Source: Carya illinoinensis (Eukaryota; Streptophyta; Magnoliopsida; Fagales; Juglandaceae). Taken from it: DNA of 64,000 nt. Numbering within the stretch: the stretch's first letter is position 1; each line of letters opens with the position of its first letter. Shown here piece by piece: positions 46,166-60,772 of the stretch. The stretch spans positions 7,503,001 to 7,567,000 of the forward strand of contig NC_056767.1 of the NCBI RefSeq assembly GCF_018687715.1, given 5' to 3'. A program made the position numbers and the translations under genes. Under the pieces are notes generated by a model. The model did not search any database and was not told where the DNA came from. It saw only the letters and a list, made by a program, of their open reading frames with translations.

Positions 46166-48356
46166 GAAAAAGTATACTTTTGAATTCAGTTTTGTTTCGG
46201 TCGGCCGGAATTTTTCATTTCAATGCAGCATTCGATACATAATACATCTCATTTCATTTCGTTTTGAGCTTTGCCCCATTCCGGCCGACTTGAGGCAAAA
46301 GATCATAATCAATTTGCAAGCATCATCTCAAAACTATAAATCTTGGCAATCACTCCTCCAAAGTATTATAAAAGTTTGATTATCCACTCCACTCCATAAA
46401 AAGCTTGACATAAATGCCCTTGATAGAAATAAAAAAAAATTAAAAAATAATTTTTCTCTTTTAAAAATTACGTTACAAATTCTTGAAAAAAAAAAACAAC
46501 AAAATACCCTATTAAATTAAGAGAAAATATTATTTTGGGGGTAATTATAAATTGGATGGATGTTTGGTAGGCTGCTTTCGGTATTTTCGTTAAAATTTGA
46601 TAGGGTTGAATATTAAATTAAAAATTAAAATAGCCAGAAAATATAAAACTTAAAATGAAAAGATGACAATTAAAAATACTCTTGATAAAGAAAACTAGAA
46701 ACTGACAAAAAACGAAGAAAGGAAAAGAAAATCATAAAAATAAAAAATAATATGCTTTTTAAATCCTACCATGTTAGAAAAGGGCTAGCATAATTTTCCT
46801 TTCTACATAATTAAATTATGGTGTAGTTAATAATCCTTCGTGTGATATTTTAAAGGAGGTTACAACCATAATTTTTGTGACAAGTATTGACTCTTGATTC
46901 ATGCAATTGACAACCTCAAGCGGTGGAACATACTTGCGCACAATTTGGCTTATTCTTATCATCAAGACTACTATAAGCTCCCACAAATGTTAGTATAAAA
47001 AGACGAGTTATGTTACATACAGTCACTTTTAAGTACTTCTTGCGCACTCCACTGATATGATTGACCAAAATAATTATTTTATGAGCGGTACTATATACAA
47101 TCCTCTTAGAGGACTGTATTGCAATCCTAGTGTCTAAAATGACTAGGTTGTCTACATTTTTAGGCTTGCAATTACTACTTTACCCCTCCTTCCTCTACAA
47201 CCTAAAGCTAAATGATAACATTTGACATTATGCACGAACACTGCTGCGCCTCATACCAAATCTCCATAACCACCTCCACCATCAACGGTGTCACATACTC
47301 AAGGTTTGTTTTCTTTCCCTTTTTCTCTACCATCAATGGAACATTCTGTTTGTTTTCGTTCCATTTTCCTCAAGTTTTTTTTTCTTTTTTTCGGTCTCAA
47401 GCTCTACCTTATTCGTTTTTCTTTTCTTCCATTTTAGTCATTTGCAGTTCTTGTTTTCTAGAAAACGAGGAGGGAGATCGATTGCAAGGATAGTAGCCAT
47501 CCTTTTGCAAATCACTTGCTCGAGTTTCACTCATATGTGGAAATAAATGAATACTATGTACTAATTAGTGGGACATCAAGAATTAGCAATGGGATTTACC
47601 AGAACCAAACACAAACACATTCTATGATTTTTATATGCATCTGAAGAAGAAAGAGGATTTATTCTTCTCTAAGGAAGAAGACGACGACGTAGCATACGAT
47701 GGGGAGAGGTGACGGCCACGGTGACGAGGTGAGGCGGGGCGATTTCATCTGGGCGAGGAGGGCGATTTCATCTATGTATGGGGCATGTTGGTTTCCTGTA
47801 ATGAAACGCAACATTTTATTTAATAATAAAACACTGCGTTTCATTATGCTTGCAACGCAGTTCCCATTCGGGGACTACAATAAGAATTTCTCTTATTTTA
47901 TATTTAAAAATGTGATGCAGCCAATCACGTAGAATAGTATAGTATATCAAGAATATGTAAAAATAACTCTATATAGAATTTTTGTAAAAAGACTGCTCAA
48001 ACATGCATAGCAAAAAACCTAGTTGACCCAGCAAATACAAAAAGATTCATCCATGAATCAAACAATAAAAAATGGTAATAAAGTTCCAAATTTATTTCAT
48101 ACATATTTGTTCATGAATCAATCACAAAAATCCAAACAAGTAAAGGTACTACTTCCTCGTACTTATATTCTTCTAGTTCCGAGGTGATTTCTTGAGCTTC
48201 TAGATTTTCCCACAATTTTAGCTTCCTACATGACTAAATTACAATTGACACAGACTTAATTATCAAGGAATGCACAAAATTAATTAAAGGCTCCTAGATT
48301 TACCAATAATGAATTTCCATAATTATATGTATGGCCAACTAGTAAGCTAGAGCATG

Positions 48357-49265
48357 ACCATTTCTTATAAGAGAAAATCGTTGGAGCCCCAATATTACAA
48401 ATCGCAAGACTCGAATTATGCTTAAGGCAAACTCTCTCTCTCTCTAGTAAAAAGCCTCTAGATCTATTTTTGCTTGAGGAGGAAGAGGCATCAACTTCCA
48501 ACTCCTTCTCTATCAATTTCCCTTCTTCTTCATCTACCCATGTCTATCGAGGTAATTCTCTTTTCTTAGGTTTTTTTTTTCCCCTTCAAGGCTAAAAAAG
48601 ACATATCTACAGTTTTTCAGCAACTCTCGAAAAACACACGCAACACAAGAAGACTCCAGGTTGCAAATAATTCAGAGCATAGAGGCAGTTTTGCAAGAAT
48701 CATTGTGCATGGTCATCATGCGCCACTCACAACTGCACATGATCCTCAAGTGCCACTCATTCTAGTAGCTTTTCTCGCTATAGGCACTGGATCATTGAAA
48801 TCACCACCATCAAATATTTTAGATTTGACTTTTGTGATTGAAAAATTACAAGCGTGTTACCTTCATGCACTATCACAAATTTTGAAGTTTACCGAAATTA
48901 GTCCAAACTATAATTTGTCCCTTTTTGCATCTATCTTACTGCTTTGTTTATTGTTTAGTAATAAATAAATAAATGTTCATCTCTTGTATGTTTGCTTATA
49001 GAGGTTGAGTCCTCTCTTTTTATAAAATGTGAGGTTGAGTCTTTGTTTAAACAGAGTGTTGTTTTGTTTCTTTGACATTTGTTTGTGAAGAGTATCCACA
49101 ATTGGGAAGATTAGACTAGTCACAAAAGGAAAATATTGTAATGGTAAAGTTTCAAATGCACTAATTGGTTTATGCGATAATGGTTGATACGTGGATGTTC
49201 ATGGATGTTAGTTTTTCTGATGAATGAATGATGATAGTTTTCCTTAAAAAAAAAAGAAAAAAAAG
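48357..49265 (+). mobile_element. ~0.91-kb poly(A) retroposon, copy 2
   Basis: Flanked by a 19-bp target duplication with one mismatch: ACTAGTAAGCTAGAGCATG (48338-48356) and ACTAGTAAGCTAGTGCATG (49266-49284). It ends in a long A-rich tail (49245-49264). It aligns with 33087-34008 over nearly its whole length. An open frame from about 48705 ends with LDLTFVIEKLQACYLHALSQ, matching the DLTFVVENKQVYCLQAF stretch of copy 1, but upstream frames do not agree. Confidence 0.8.
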
Positions 49266-49284
49266 ACTAGTAAGCTAGTGCATG

Positions 49285-52200
49285 CTTTAGTCAACTCAAG
49301 GGTAGCTTGAGCTAGCTAGCCGAGCCAAGCCAAGAAAATATAGCCTAATTAACGTTGTAGTACTACAAACTTATCTCGAAAGTTTCTCCTCTAATACTAT
49401 TATATGTAGTGTTGTAGAAGTCTTGGGAAGCAAGTTTTTGTTTTGGTGTTAAATGTAACAAAAGTAGTGTGAATTAAGGGGAAATTGCTTTTCTTTGGGG
49501 AAGGAAGAAGATTGATCAACTTTTTTCTAATCATGCCTTAGAAAGTGATGACAAAGAGGAAAGTGAATATGCTTCCCCCATCATTATATAAAACTCTCTT
49601 CTCTTGCAATCTATGATTATTAATTATTATTGTTATTATTCCCACCATGACCTCCATGCACTTTCACCTTCCACCGCAAACCCCAGCCGATCTAAGTCCT
49701 GTCATACTCAATATCCCTAGCCTTTGCCTTTTTCTGCCACATATATCTCTTTTCTTTTCTCAAAAGGATCGAGCCATGCATCCTAAACCTAGATAAATAT
49801 TTTTTTTTTATCATGAATAATTAATTAAATAAATTTCAATAAAGCAAGAGTTGTGTAAGTTTACTTCAGTTCAATCATCCAACTCCCCTCCATATATATT
49901 CCCTATAAAGCTGTTTGCTGCATGCTTTCCTTTTCCTCTCTCTCTTTGCGGGGTCCTTGGCCTGATCATCATCCCATCTATAAGGCTTCCTTCCACTTTG
50001 TTTCTGATCTATCATCTATACCTGCTTTTCATACATTCTTCTTATACATGAGTGAATAGATCATTTGGTACTCCTCTTGTATGTATAATTCCTTAATTTT
50101 GCATTAATCATCAAAGTTATTTCTTCTTCTGAATTGAGTATGGAACTTGTATGATTTCAAATTACTCACTACTTTGCTTGGGTACTGTTGCTCATGCAAG
50201 ACAGAATTTTCGAACATACATATAACTTATCATCATCCGTACATGTTCAGATTTTAGTGGATTTAGAGCGAAATACAATGGGAGTCTTATAACATTTATT
50301 AAACATTTAATATATGGTACGAGAGATTTGCATAAGTTGTAATAATTATTTTGAATCATATACATTGTTTCTATCTCTTAAATCTAAGGGCTAGAAGTTG
50401 GACAAAGACTCCCATGCATGCAACCATTACCCTGTAGTACGTACTAGTACTCCCATATATATATGGTCATCAGCAAAATATTTTGATTCCATCATTTATT
50501 CATCGTATTCTTGCAAATTAGTTGCACCGTCGTGTTCGGCTATTTTGGAATACACACATCGATCGTCGTCTGATGATGTTTGATCATGCCATTATTTTTC
50601 ACTGACATTAATATATATTCTACATACTGAGATCAATTATCTCCTCGCAGCATGATCATACTAAATTCAGATCAACCTTTCCTTCCAATGCCCCCACGTA
50701 CGTACGTTCTTTAATTTCACATGGACGGTTTGTCTCATATGCTTGTATCTTTTTTTTTCTTTTGTGAGTCTAGTACGTATAAATATCCATATAATTGCTA
50801 GCTACTTCATGATCGATCATGATCATCTGGTTCTGTGGTGACCAGGACATGAAACCAGCTTAATTCCTCTCTGTAAATGAACTAATAAATTAAGCCACAA
50901 AGAAGCAATCTGAGCTGCATATGTGCGTGCGTACTTTGTTCCACTTTTGGCAACAGTGTTGTGGTCCTTCCTTACCGTCACGTCCTTTTCCATTAGCATT
51001 TCCCTGCAGATATCTTACCTTAATTTCTTAGAAGAACTATTTCTCGTATATTTTATCCTCTAAAATGAATATTTTTGTTTTCTCCCCGATGATCTTGATC
51101 CCGAAGAGTTGGGTATATTCCATTAGACGTCAGTAAGGGTTCGAATCCTTTGACTGAATTGGGTTCCTGATCATGAGACCGGAATATCCCATGCATTAAC
51201 ACGTACAGTACAAGGTTTATCCACACAACAAAACAGAATAATATAATGGAAACAACAATAATAATAATAATGGTTGTCTCCCTATAATTGGGGAATCCTT
51301 AATGGCAAGTACTCTGGTAAATTGCGAGTGAAAAAAAAAAAAAAAAAGGAACCTCGCACAGTGGGGAGAGCGGATTGTGGACCATAATTCTTGAGTCTTC
51401 TGCGATCTAGTTCAATGATCTGTGCATCAGATCATCAATTGCAGAAGTACTTTATGCTTGACATGATTGAGAAGCCAAAAAGGGTTTTCTTAGTGGATAT
51501 TTAGGTGGCAATAATATTAGTATGATTATAATCATGGAAATATGTAAAAATAAAATAAAAATAAAATCAGTGAAAACTCATGGACAGTCTGTATCAAACT
51601 AGCTATCAAAAAAACAATGCAAATGATTTTAGGATAACGGCATAATTATAAACCAGATGATCAGAACACCCATTGTGCCAATTACGATCATTTGCAGCAC
51701 CGAATTCCGATGATGTCTATCGATTGCCATTTTTATATTATTGTGCATTATTGGCTGTCATCAAGATTGGGGGAAAAAATGCTGCTTTAAGAGCATTTTG
51801 CTTTGTAAGTAATGGACTTGAGAGGCGTGGGGCCTTCCTATATATGCACGAAATGATGGCGAAGATGATGGGGGGACCCAGAATGGCTTGATCATCACAC
51901 GGAATCCCTTGGATTGAGGAAGTTTTTATGGCAGCAGCCTTGAAACGTGGGACCCTTTTTTTTTCAAAAAAACACCTTTTTTTTCCTTTAACGTTCATCA
52001 GCTAGCTAGCCATCCACACAGTATAAAAAGAAGAGAAGGAGAAGGAGAAAAAGAATGTGATGTGCATGTGATCCAACAGCCTTTATGTTCCCCGGCCATG
52101 ATCTTCTTCTTCTTCTAACCAAATACTCACGAAACTACCATTCTTGATCTTGCATCGATCAGTCTTTTTTGACATTCGGTGACTAATACTTACTTTATTG

Positions 52201-53785
52201 GTTAATCATGTTTAGGTCATATATAGATGTCTATATATTTGGTACTAAAAAAAACTTATTTCTTTTTGGGGCCCCATCTTTAGACATGCGAGGTCGGCCA
52301 TGCATGCATGCATGCATGTTGTCTGATGTTCATCGATCAGACAGATTAAAAAGCATGTTATTAGTGGAAATCAAAGGCTAAATATCACATCAAAGATGAG
52401 GAATATTGTCTAAAACATCTTTATTTTGGAACTGTAAGAGTTGTGTTGTAGAATCTACAAAGAATAATCCTATCATTTATATATCCTGTACAGATCGAAA
52501 AATCATGGCAAAGATTCTGACGTTCATATATAGAAGGATCCTTTTTCACGTAGAAGTTGAATTGGTACTACTGTCGTCTTTAACAAAGGAAAGAGAGGGA
52601 AAAGATGATCAAGAAAGAAAGGGAGAAAGATATATAATGGAGGAAAGACACACCTTGTTGCTCTCTCCTTTTAATGAAACTCTAAAGCGACTTAAAAAAA
52701 TGTGCTTTATCTATCGATAAGAAGCAATGGCCAGCCATGCATGCAAGTCTACATGATCTTTTGATCCCCTTTTGAATCCAAGTGTGGACAGAATATTATG
52801 TACACTTTGAATTAAGAAGCTGCTCTTGAACGTCTTTTTTAAGAAATAAAAATTTACTTTTGCATGGAAACAAGACCTACCTACCTACCTATCTCCATCC
52901 TCCATTAATATTATATTAACAGATACCTTCGAAGTTAATAGCAATATTATTCTTTACTTCATTTGGGACATGCATGCAGTACTGCCTAATTTATTAGCAA
53001 TATTTAATGAAATTTTGAAGTTGCGGGTATTTATCTGTTGAAAATAATTTGTGGGGAAGAACAAGTATGAGTAGATTAAGGAAAATCTGAATTAAGGAAG
53101 TGATGCAGATTATGATGTGAACAGCTTGTATGTAACACCTGATCATTATGAGCTTGATCTTGAGTACTATAACTGCTCAAAAAGTGTGGACATTATGATT
53201 GTAGTCTAAGTAAATTAATGATCTTGGATATGGTTGACGTACATGCAATATTTATAAATATCAGAATAAAGCTAATTTATTGATCTATACCTACTCATCA
53301 TGATTACTTATATCCCACTAGTACAATCAGCTTAAAAGCTTTACATTGGGGAATTAAGGTAGTTGAATATATACATTAAATGTTTAATTTTCTTCAGGCT
53401 TAATTCAAAGTCTATTTTTTCTTTAAAAAAACAAAATGTCATGAGAAAAAGTTCTGATTAAATGATGTACGTCTTTGTGGCCGATACATCAATTGAATTG
53501 TAATTTGTAAGAAAATGTTCTTACAAAATATAATAATTTGGTTCCATTAATATTTAACTCAGACTGATCTCAAGGTAAGCTTGAAAGTTAAAAATTTGTT
53601 TTCCACACATTTAGACAAAAAAATATATTCCTTCAAGTTCTTGTTCGAATTTACAGAGTTAAGTTGAATTAGAGAGACAAACATATAAAATAGATCTTAC
53701 AACATTTATGGCTGGCTATATATATATATATATATATATATATGGATATTTCAAACAGCATTAAACTTAAAAGTACTATTAATTA
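49285..53785. other. Gene-free AT-rich intergenic stretch
   Basis: Holds a promoter-like ATTATATAAAACTC near 49582 with no following gene, a tRNA T-arm-like GGTTCGAATCC at about 51139, poly(A) at 51331-51347, a (CATG)n run at about 52299-52319, and (TA)n at about 53718-53742. No conserved protein or known plant microRNA sequence was noticed. Confidence 0.5.
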
Positions 53786-54162
53786 GGCGGCCTCGTTTGG
53801 ATGGTCATATGAGATGAGAAATATGTAAACAGTAGTGAGACGATTTGTGCATAGTAGTGAAAATATAGTTTGAGTTAAGATTTTTATTGGGTTTTGAAAA
53901 ATGAGAGAAAAAAAATTAAATAAAAATATTATAAAATTAAAATATTGTTAGAATATAATTTTTATTTTAGAATTTAAAAATGTTGGATTTTTTTATTTTA
54001 TTTTATATGGAGTTTGAAAAAGTTATAATTATAAGTACTAGATGAAAAAGTATGAAAGATAAATTGAAAAATATTTATATTTGAGTAGTGTTTGCACGTT
54101 AAGATAAGATTAGACAAAAATGGATAAGATGAGACCAACTGTATATCTAAACGTACAAGACC
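53786..54162. mobile_element. Tourist-like (PIF/Harbinger) MITE, long copy
   Basis: Flanked by TTA (53783-53785 and 54163-54165). Ends GGCGGCCTCGTTTGGAT and, reversed, GGTCTTGTACGTTTAGAT are imperfect inverted repeats. The interior shares GAGATGAGAAATAT, GAATATAATTTT and GATAAGATGAGA motifs with 40811-41012. Confidence 0.7.
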
Positions 54163-54165
54163 TTA

Positions 54166-57100
54166 TTCTTATGGTAGAATCAATAACAATAATAGTAATC
54201 TAGCTATTAGTGATTAAATAGTGATCAGTATATTTTAATTGCCTTCTTCTTTCGGCTTAATTGGGAAGGAAAAGAAGTCTTTTTGCTTTGAATTGAAGGT
54301 GCAACAGTGTTAGGAACCAACCAGCTTCTTTTATGGTCAACATCTTTTCACCGTTCAATTTCGCCCTTTAGCTAGTGGTAATCTGTCCCTCTCTCGATGA
54401 GAAATGTCCCCTTGACTCTAATCCAGATTCCTACAGCTTACAGCTTAATTCAGTGATCGATCCTTGACCCCCATATTAAGTGTTCACATCCATGAGGAAT
54501 TTTAACGACTGATATGGGTACTAGACTTACGTTGTTACGATACATCATGAATCTCAAGTACCATTTCTTTTATTTATAGTTGGTGGAGACAGTATATGTA
54601 TTGAAATATATTCATTGCAAACCAAGGCAAGCCTTGCTAAAAAGAGTAATGCTAGGAACAGTTTTAGAATATAAAAGTATTGTGCACTCCATTGGAAAAA
54701 ATTGGGTCTACTATTAGAAAAATATTTTTCATATGGATCTCAAATTTATACACTTTTTTCAAAGGGAGTACGTAGAACTTATATATCCTAAAATTGCAAA
54801 TATCATTTCTCTTTTAAAAAAAAATTGGAATCAAGTCAAAAAGATTTTGTTTCTCATTAATAGTTTTTGGTGCAAACCCAATTAATTGATGTAGGGTATC
54901 AGTTAATTTCTCCCAAATCATATATATTTATGATATTAGTTATTTTCCTCAAAATCATATATTTATGTTCATTCTTACCTTATTAGTAAATATTTAGTTT
55001 CAAGTTTGGAAGTGATTCTGATTTCGATTTTGATCAAATTTTTTTTTAAGAATCTTATTTATTTATTTTTCATACAATAATTTAGATTTTTCCTTTTTTC
55101 AAAAAAAAAATCTTTATAGTTTCTAATTTTACAGCTATTTAAGTCCGACTTGCGAGTTTCATAGTTTAATTTCAAATTTTACTATTAATCAATATTATTC
55201 AGAACTATTTCTTTGTGTTTTAGGTGAATATCTTGTCTTCTCTGTATTGATCATTTATTGGAACTAGCCATCAAAATTAAACTCTATTTTGTTCGGCATC
55301 AGTCTTGCACAAGGTTAACTAATACTTAGCATTACTCGTCACATTTGAGCATGTATTTACATATATAATGTAGCTCCTTGCTTGATATTGTGTTCGGACC
55401 GAAATGTGATATTGTTATTTGTAAGCTTGTTTATTGACACACTACACACGTAGTCGAAACAAAAATCTAACACATGCATCAGTCAACATAAAAATGTGTT
55501 TTAATGATTTTTTTTTTGTAACTATTACAATGATCTAACACATCAAATGATATATTAACATGACACCATCTCGTAATAAGCAAAACTCGATCTAGAAAAT
55601 CATGAAACAGATTTTAAATCTGATTATATATACACATGAGATCAGGACAAAACCTGGAGCTGCATGGGTACAATATTATTAATGCACTGTGCACACACTA
55701 GAAAGACAAACGGGTATCTTGTCTCTTCCATTACTACCCAGATGCCATTTCCTCGTGGGATCCATATCTCCTCGTGACCCCATTTCCTCGACTACTCTCT
55801 CTCTCAAACTTGGAGTATTGCTCCTCAAGATAATGAGTTTGAACCCTCTTTGACTAGTCCCCACTCTCTCCCCCTATCTATCTATCTATCTATCTATCTC
55901 CAATATTAGGATCAAAAGTACCCATAATATAGCTAGCATTGCCTTTTTTTTTTTTTTTTTCCAGTTTAAATTATGGACAATAAAATATAGAGCATGTAAT
56001 GGTTGTGTTTCTCGCCCTGCAGAAAGGGGTCAGTGAAACAGACAAAAAAGAGTGCAAGAAGAGACAGAAGAAAGAACCTTGTAGCTTGTCGTATAGAATA
56101 CAGGTTTTGATTCTTTCCCTTTAGAAAGAGTAAAGAGACATTTAAAACAAAAGAAAGAAAAGAAAGTGTGTACGTAATTATATAATATCTCTGTCATTCA
56201 TATCAGTAGTCCGCATGACCCAATACTTTTTTAAGAAATGGGGTTTTATCCGTATTCGCTCTATGTTTTAAGTTGTCTCTCCTTGAAATTCTCATTCATT
56301 CAGTTTATATTATTATTATTATTATTATTTGTTTATATACATATATATAATAGTAAATGTTGGGTTATATATAGTTTAGAGAAGTGATACAGACATAAAA
56401 TTATAAACTAGTATGATTTTATTTGATCTGTTAGATCTATTTTACGATAAAAGTAATTTTATTATAATATTCTAATATACTATATAAAATCACGTCACTT
56501 TTATAGATTTACTTTTGTATAATCTCTTAATTTGTAATTAAAGTATTTATCTATATATATAGTTTATTATTTATGTAGATAAGATGTATATATTATATAT
56601 ATTTTTTATGAAAGGTATCGGCGGTGGTCATGTGAGGGGGGAGGTGGGGTTGGGGTTCACTTTCACAGCATTTTAGAAATTAGAATAGAATCTTCTTGGC
56701 TCTCTCATGCAAGACCTGTAGAAAGGGAAAACTGGAAGGGTTCTTTATTTTTTTTGGGTGTTGTTTTGAGGGTGATTTTTTTTTTTTTGCTAGCCAGTGA
56801 TGGTGGTGGTGGGCTCGGTAGGATCTGTGTGAGTAGCTGACATGTTTGTGAGTGAGAGAGGGAAATCAGCCTTTGTTTCTAGATCTCCATATTTTGTGGA
56901 CCCCCCTTTTAATTCCTCACTCTCTCACCCATATGTCTTGCATTATTCAGGCAAAAATGTTTCACAAAAATGGGATATTATTTGAGATGTTTTCAATTGT
57001 AGCACATGATTGAATTTTATGCTAATTTAATTCTAAAGTAAAAATTTTATGTGAAGTCATTTTTACGTACTTTTTTACGCACTTCACTAATATAATTGGT

Positions 57101-60100
57101 TGTGTCATTTTTTTAATATAAAATAAATAATTTGGCTAATCGCATCAGTAAAATACATAAAAATGACTGTATGTAGTAGAACTCATTTCTTTTCACACAC
57201 TTCTTTCTCTTTGGTGATCATTATCGAGATAATCTACTGGCCCTCTTATGATCATAATTAGGGGATCTACCTTTGATGTATAATGTTTCAGCTTCGGATC
57301 ATAGATAATCAGACTTTTAGATTGTTCTTCATGTTCTAGCCATCATTGCAGATATATAATCTCATCAATGATCAAATTTTGAATTACATGATGATAAACT
57401 ATATATATATATATATATATAATAAGTGGGGTTTTGTGTGTGTACATATAAAAAAGAAAACATCTGAAATGATGTTTGGACAGGAGGAGGTATATACGTG
57501 GGAAATATTCCCAGATCAAATATGCACAAAACATGAATAAGGGAAGAGGGTGGTGGAATTAAATAACGTACATGTCTAAGCTAGAAAAAAACAAAACAAG
57601 AATCACGAGAATGGTATACTTGCAGAACCATAAAAATTAAAAGGACGACTGTTTCCATGACAGCCGCTGCAATTACTCAGAGAGTGCAGATGGGTAAGGC
57701 CGGTGTGTGAACAAGAGAGAGAGAGACAGAGCAAACGTTTTAGAAGGTCTTCATCTCATGCCGGGGAGATCAGGCCATTTTCCAGTGTAATTGAATATCG
57801 GGACTTGAAGCTATAGCCAATCGACAGTGCTTATAACTATGTGCATGCATTGATTCTTTCTAATTTATTTTCCTTTTTTTTCATTTTCTCTCTGTTTTTT
57901 ATTTTGTTTTGGCCGCTAAAGGGGGAGGAAAAAAAAATCAAGTATGCACATGCAAATGCTTAATTCTTGCCTCTTCTTGTATATATAACTTGTCTTTTGT
58001 CATATTTGTTGTACGTGGATTGAAAAACTTTTTAAATTTCTTAACCATTTGTTTTATTGATCAAATGAAGTGTACCAGATCAAGGAAATTAAGAACCTCA
58101 TGATGTTTACAAGCATGTAGGTGACTACATTCGTGATGGTTTGGCGACTAGATCACTTGGAAAGATGCATCGATCTTGACTTGTTGTCGACATTTAAATG
58201 ATTGACGCATGCAATCACTTTAAATGTCTCATATCCCTTAGTTTTCTCTTTCTGATGTTCATGATCTCCCTATTGTTTTGGCACTCTTTTACTTCTGTAG
58301 AAGTGGATGAGTCATGTAGGAATGATAGTTTGGTTACTTCTAGCAGGCATTTATTTTTCATCACTCATTAAGAGTTTGTCCAATACATGATATACATAGT
58401 CCCCCTCAAAAAATATTGGTTACTATTTCCTTTTAAGTCTATAATGTTGAGGAAAATTAAAGTCTTGCCTTGTTGACTATTGTTTAAAGTGATACGTTAC
58501 ATCTTACTCTACTATGTCGACATGATACTATTATCATTTTTTGAAAAATGTCACTTATCATAATTGCAACAGCGACGCGTGATATAAGAGTCGAGGTCTA
58601 AAGTATAATTCAAATTCAATTTAAATGAGCGTTTTGGATTTCTTATCATCTAGCTAGGCTTCATATGTCTCAATTTCAACAAATCAGTCACACCGAGAAA
58701 TGTGATATAAGTTTTAACATTCATCGTATTTAAATTGGGTTATGAAACAATTGAACATACTACTAATTAATTATACCAAGTTTTACTCCAATTTAATTTT
58801 TGGACATGGGAAATTAGTGTGGGGAGAACATGTAAAAAGTGCGAAATTTTATGGTGGGGAACCGGGGCAGTTTAACTTTGTTTTTCCAATAATGAGAATC
58901 ATAGGCACGATCAAATTAATCAGTTGAGTATCTATGTGAAATAATTAGTCATCATTTTCTTATTCTTTTCACTTTGGCCTGCTTTAGTGTCCCTACTGAT
59001 GATCTCCTCCCCTACTGTCACTTACTCATCACTACTCAATGAATCCATCCATCCATCCATCCATCCAACATTACTACTTTTTATTGGATCCCTCATTAAC
59101 CACTTATTGCAATGGTTTTCATGCAATCTTGTTCAAATTTTGACACCTGTGGCCTTATTACTGCATCAGAAACAGTAGAACTTGACCTTATTATGTTCCT
59201 ATTGTCCTGCACACATGTCATTCTACTGATTAGAAGGCATGAAGATCCCATTCCTCCTAGGGAGAGGAAGAGAGAGAGAGAGAGAGAGCTGCTACGGGTC
59301 GATGGGAATGTATGTTTATAACTATATAAAACAAATATTCCTTGGGCCATTACAAAAGAAAGGAAAAAGCTGTCAAATTTTTTACCGTCATTCATAGAAA
59401 CTTTTGGGTCCAATAATTCAATCACCTGGACACGTCAGCACCAAGAAGCCGAGCCGTGGAAGAGCCAAAGTAGGCAGGCTAAAGGTTGTGGGTGATATCG
59501 AAGTTTGGAATATTATGATAGAAAGAAGGAAGGAGGGAAGGAGGGAGAAGAAACAAGAAGAAGGAGAAGGAGAAGAAGAAAAGTGGTTAGAGAGAGAGAT
59601 AGAGACTGAGAGAGAGAAGCATTAGAAGGGAAGAAGAAATGTCGTCACCAAGAACACAGGCTTTAAATCCAATCACGTAGTTCGATGTATCCTTTACCTT
59701 ATATCTGAGAGAGAGAGAGAGAGAGAGGTTGGAGTAGTAGAAAATGATGGGGATTCGAAATTGGAGACTGTGTTTTTGGTTGGTGACATTAAACAACAAA
59801 GGGAAAACTACAAATTAGAAAAGAGGACACTCGTTTGACGTGAAGTGATCGATGAAACCCAACAACCTTCCTCTCTCACTCTTCTTTCTTTCTTTTATTC
59901 TTAAAAACTTTATAATTTATTCAAAAAGACAGTATTTTTGCTTGACGGGAATACCCTTTTCTTCAAAGGTTTTGTTTTACCTACATCTGCATTATTCTGC
60001 AGCATGCTTATCAGAAAAATCTTACCTTTTTTTATCTCTCTCACTAAAACTTGCAAGGAATTTTTTAAGGTGCAATTAATGATATGTTCTTGACAAACAC

Positions 60101-60390
60101 AGTTCTTCTAAAAGAAGCTGTGCGTAAGATGCAGAATTTGGAACCCGAACAAGAAAAGACTACGACGAATGCAGAACAGTAGTATTAATGAATTATTTGA
60201 CAGTACATTTAGTATCAGAAATTAATGAAGAAGAAAATGGAAGAAAAAGCTGGGGGAGAGAACTTGAAGGGATGGATATATAGGAGAGGGTGTGCAATGT
60301 CAATTTGCAAAGGCCTGCACTGCACCATCCTCCTGTGCGTGATTTTAAGTGGGTGTGCGCGGGATCCATGTCAGGACCCGAGAGATCAGC

Positions 60391-60424
<34 letters not shown>

Positions 60425-60700
60425 CGGGTTTGTCTTGAAAGGCCCTTATTTCACAGTCCTAGACAGACAGACACATATTCTTCCCCACTACATAACCGAG
60501 GATGGAAATATATAAAAATAAATAAATAAAAAATATAGAAAAACAGGGGGGAAAAAAAAAGGTTAAATAATAATACTTTTTTAAAAGAAAAAAACAGGAA
60601 AAAACAACAGCATTACACAGTACCACCCCCCTCTTCCGCCCAACATTTTTATCCAGCGACAAGCAGTCTTACTCGTCCACTCAAACCCACTATATTACTC
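54166..60700. other. Gene-free stretch upstream of HSFB4
   Basis: Contains a family C MITE (56396-56544), (CTAT)n at about 55875-55899, (ATT)n near 56311-56329, (CCAT)n at about 59045-59067, and (GA)n tracts at about 59267-59288, 59708-59727 and 60392-60421. No recognisable coding region or RNA gene. Regulatory sequence for HSFB4 may lie at the right end. Confidence 0.5.
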
Positions 60701-60735
60701 TCCCTCTCTCCCCCTCTCTCTCCATCTCTCTGTGC
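60692..60735 (+). promoter_or_regulatory. Pyrimidine-rich leader of HSFB4
   Basis: TATATTACTCTCCCTCTCTCC and further CTCT runs end about 40 bp before the start codon. No strong TATAAA is visible in the 100 bp upstream. Confidence 0.4.
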
Positions 60736-60772
60736 TTGTGAGGAAAAGAGCTTCTGCTTGAGCTTTCTTTCG

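Larger units (their letters stand above)
44076..48337. other. Gene-free stretch downstream of the RING gene
   Basis: Contains an imperfect ~110-bp direct duplication (44388-44497 and 44550-44665), a truncated Tourist-like MITE (45442-45610) and a family A MITE (46010-46165). The block 47190-47840 is less AT-rich and has short open frames on both strands, but I recognise no protein in it. Confidence 0.55.

Noticed and set aside
51100..51190. A GGTTCGAATCC box with flanking sequence, suggesting a tRNA gene or SINE.
   Set aside because: No acceptor-stem partner or cloverleaf could be built around it, and no clear A box or target duplication was found. At most a fragment of a tRNA-derived repeat.
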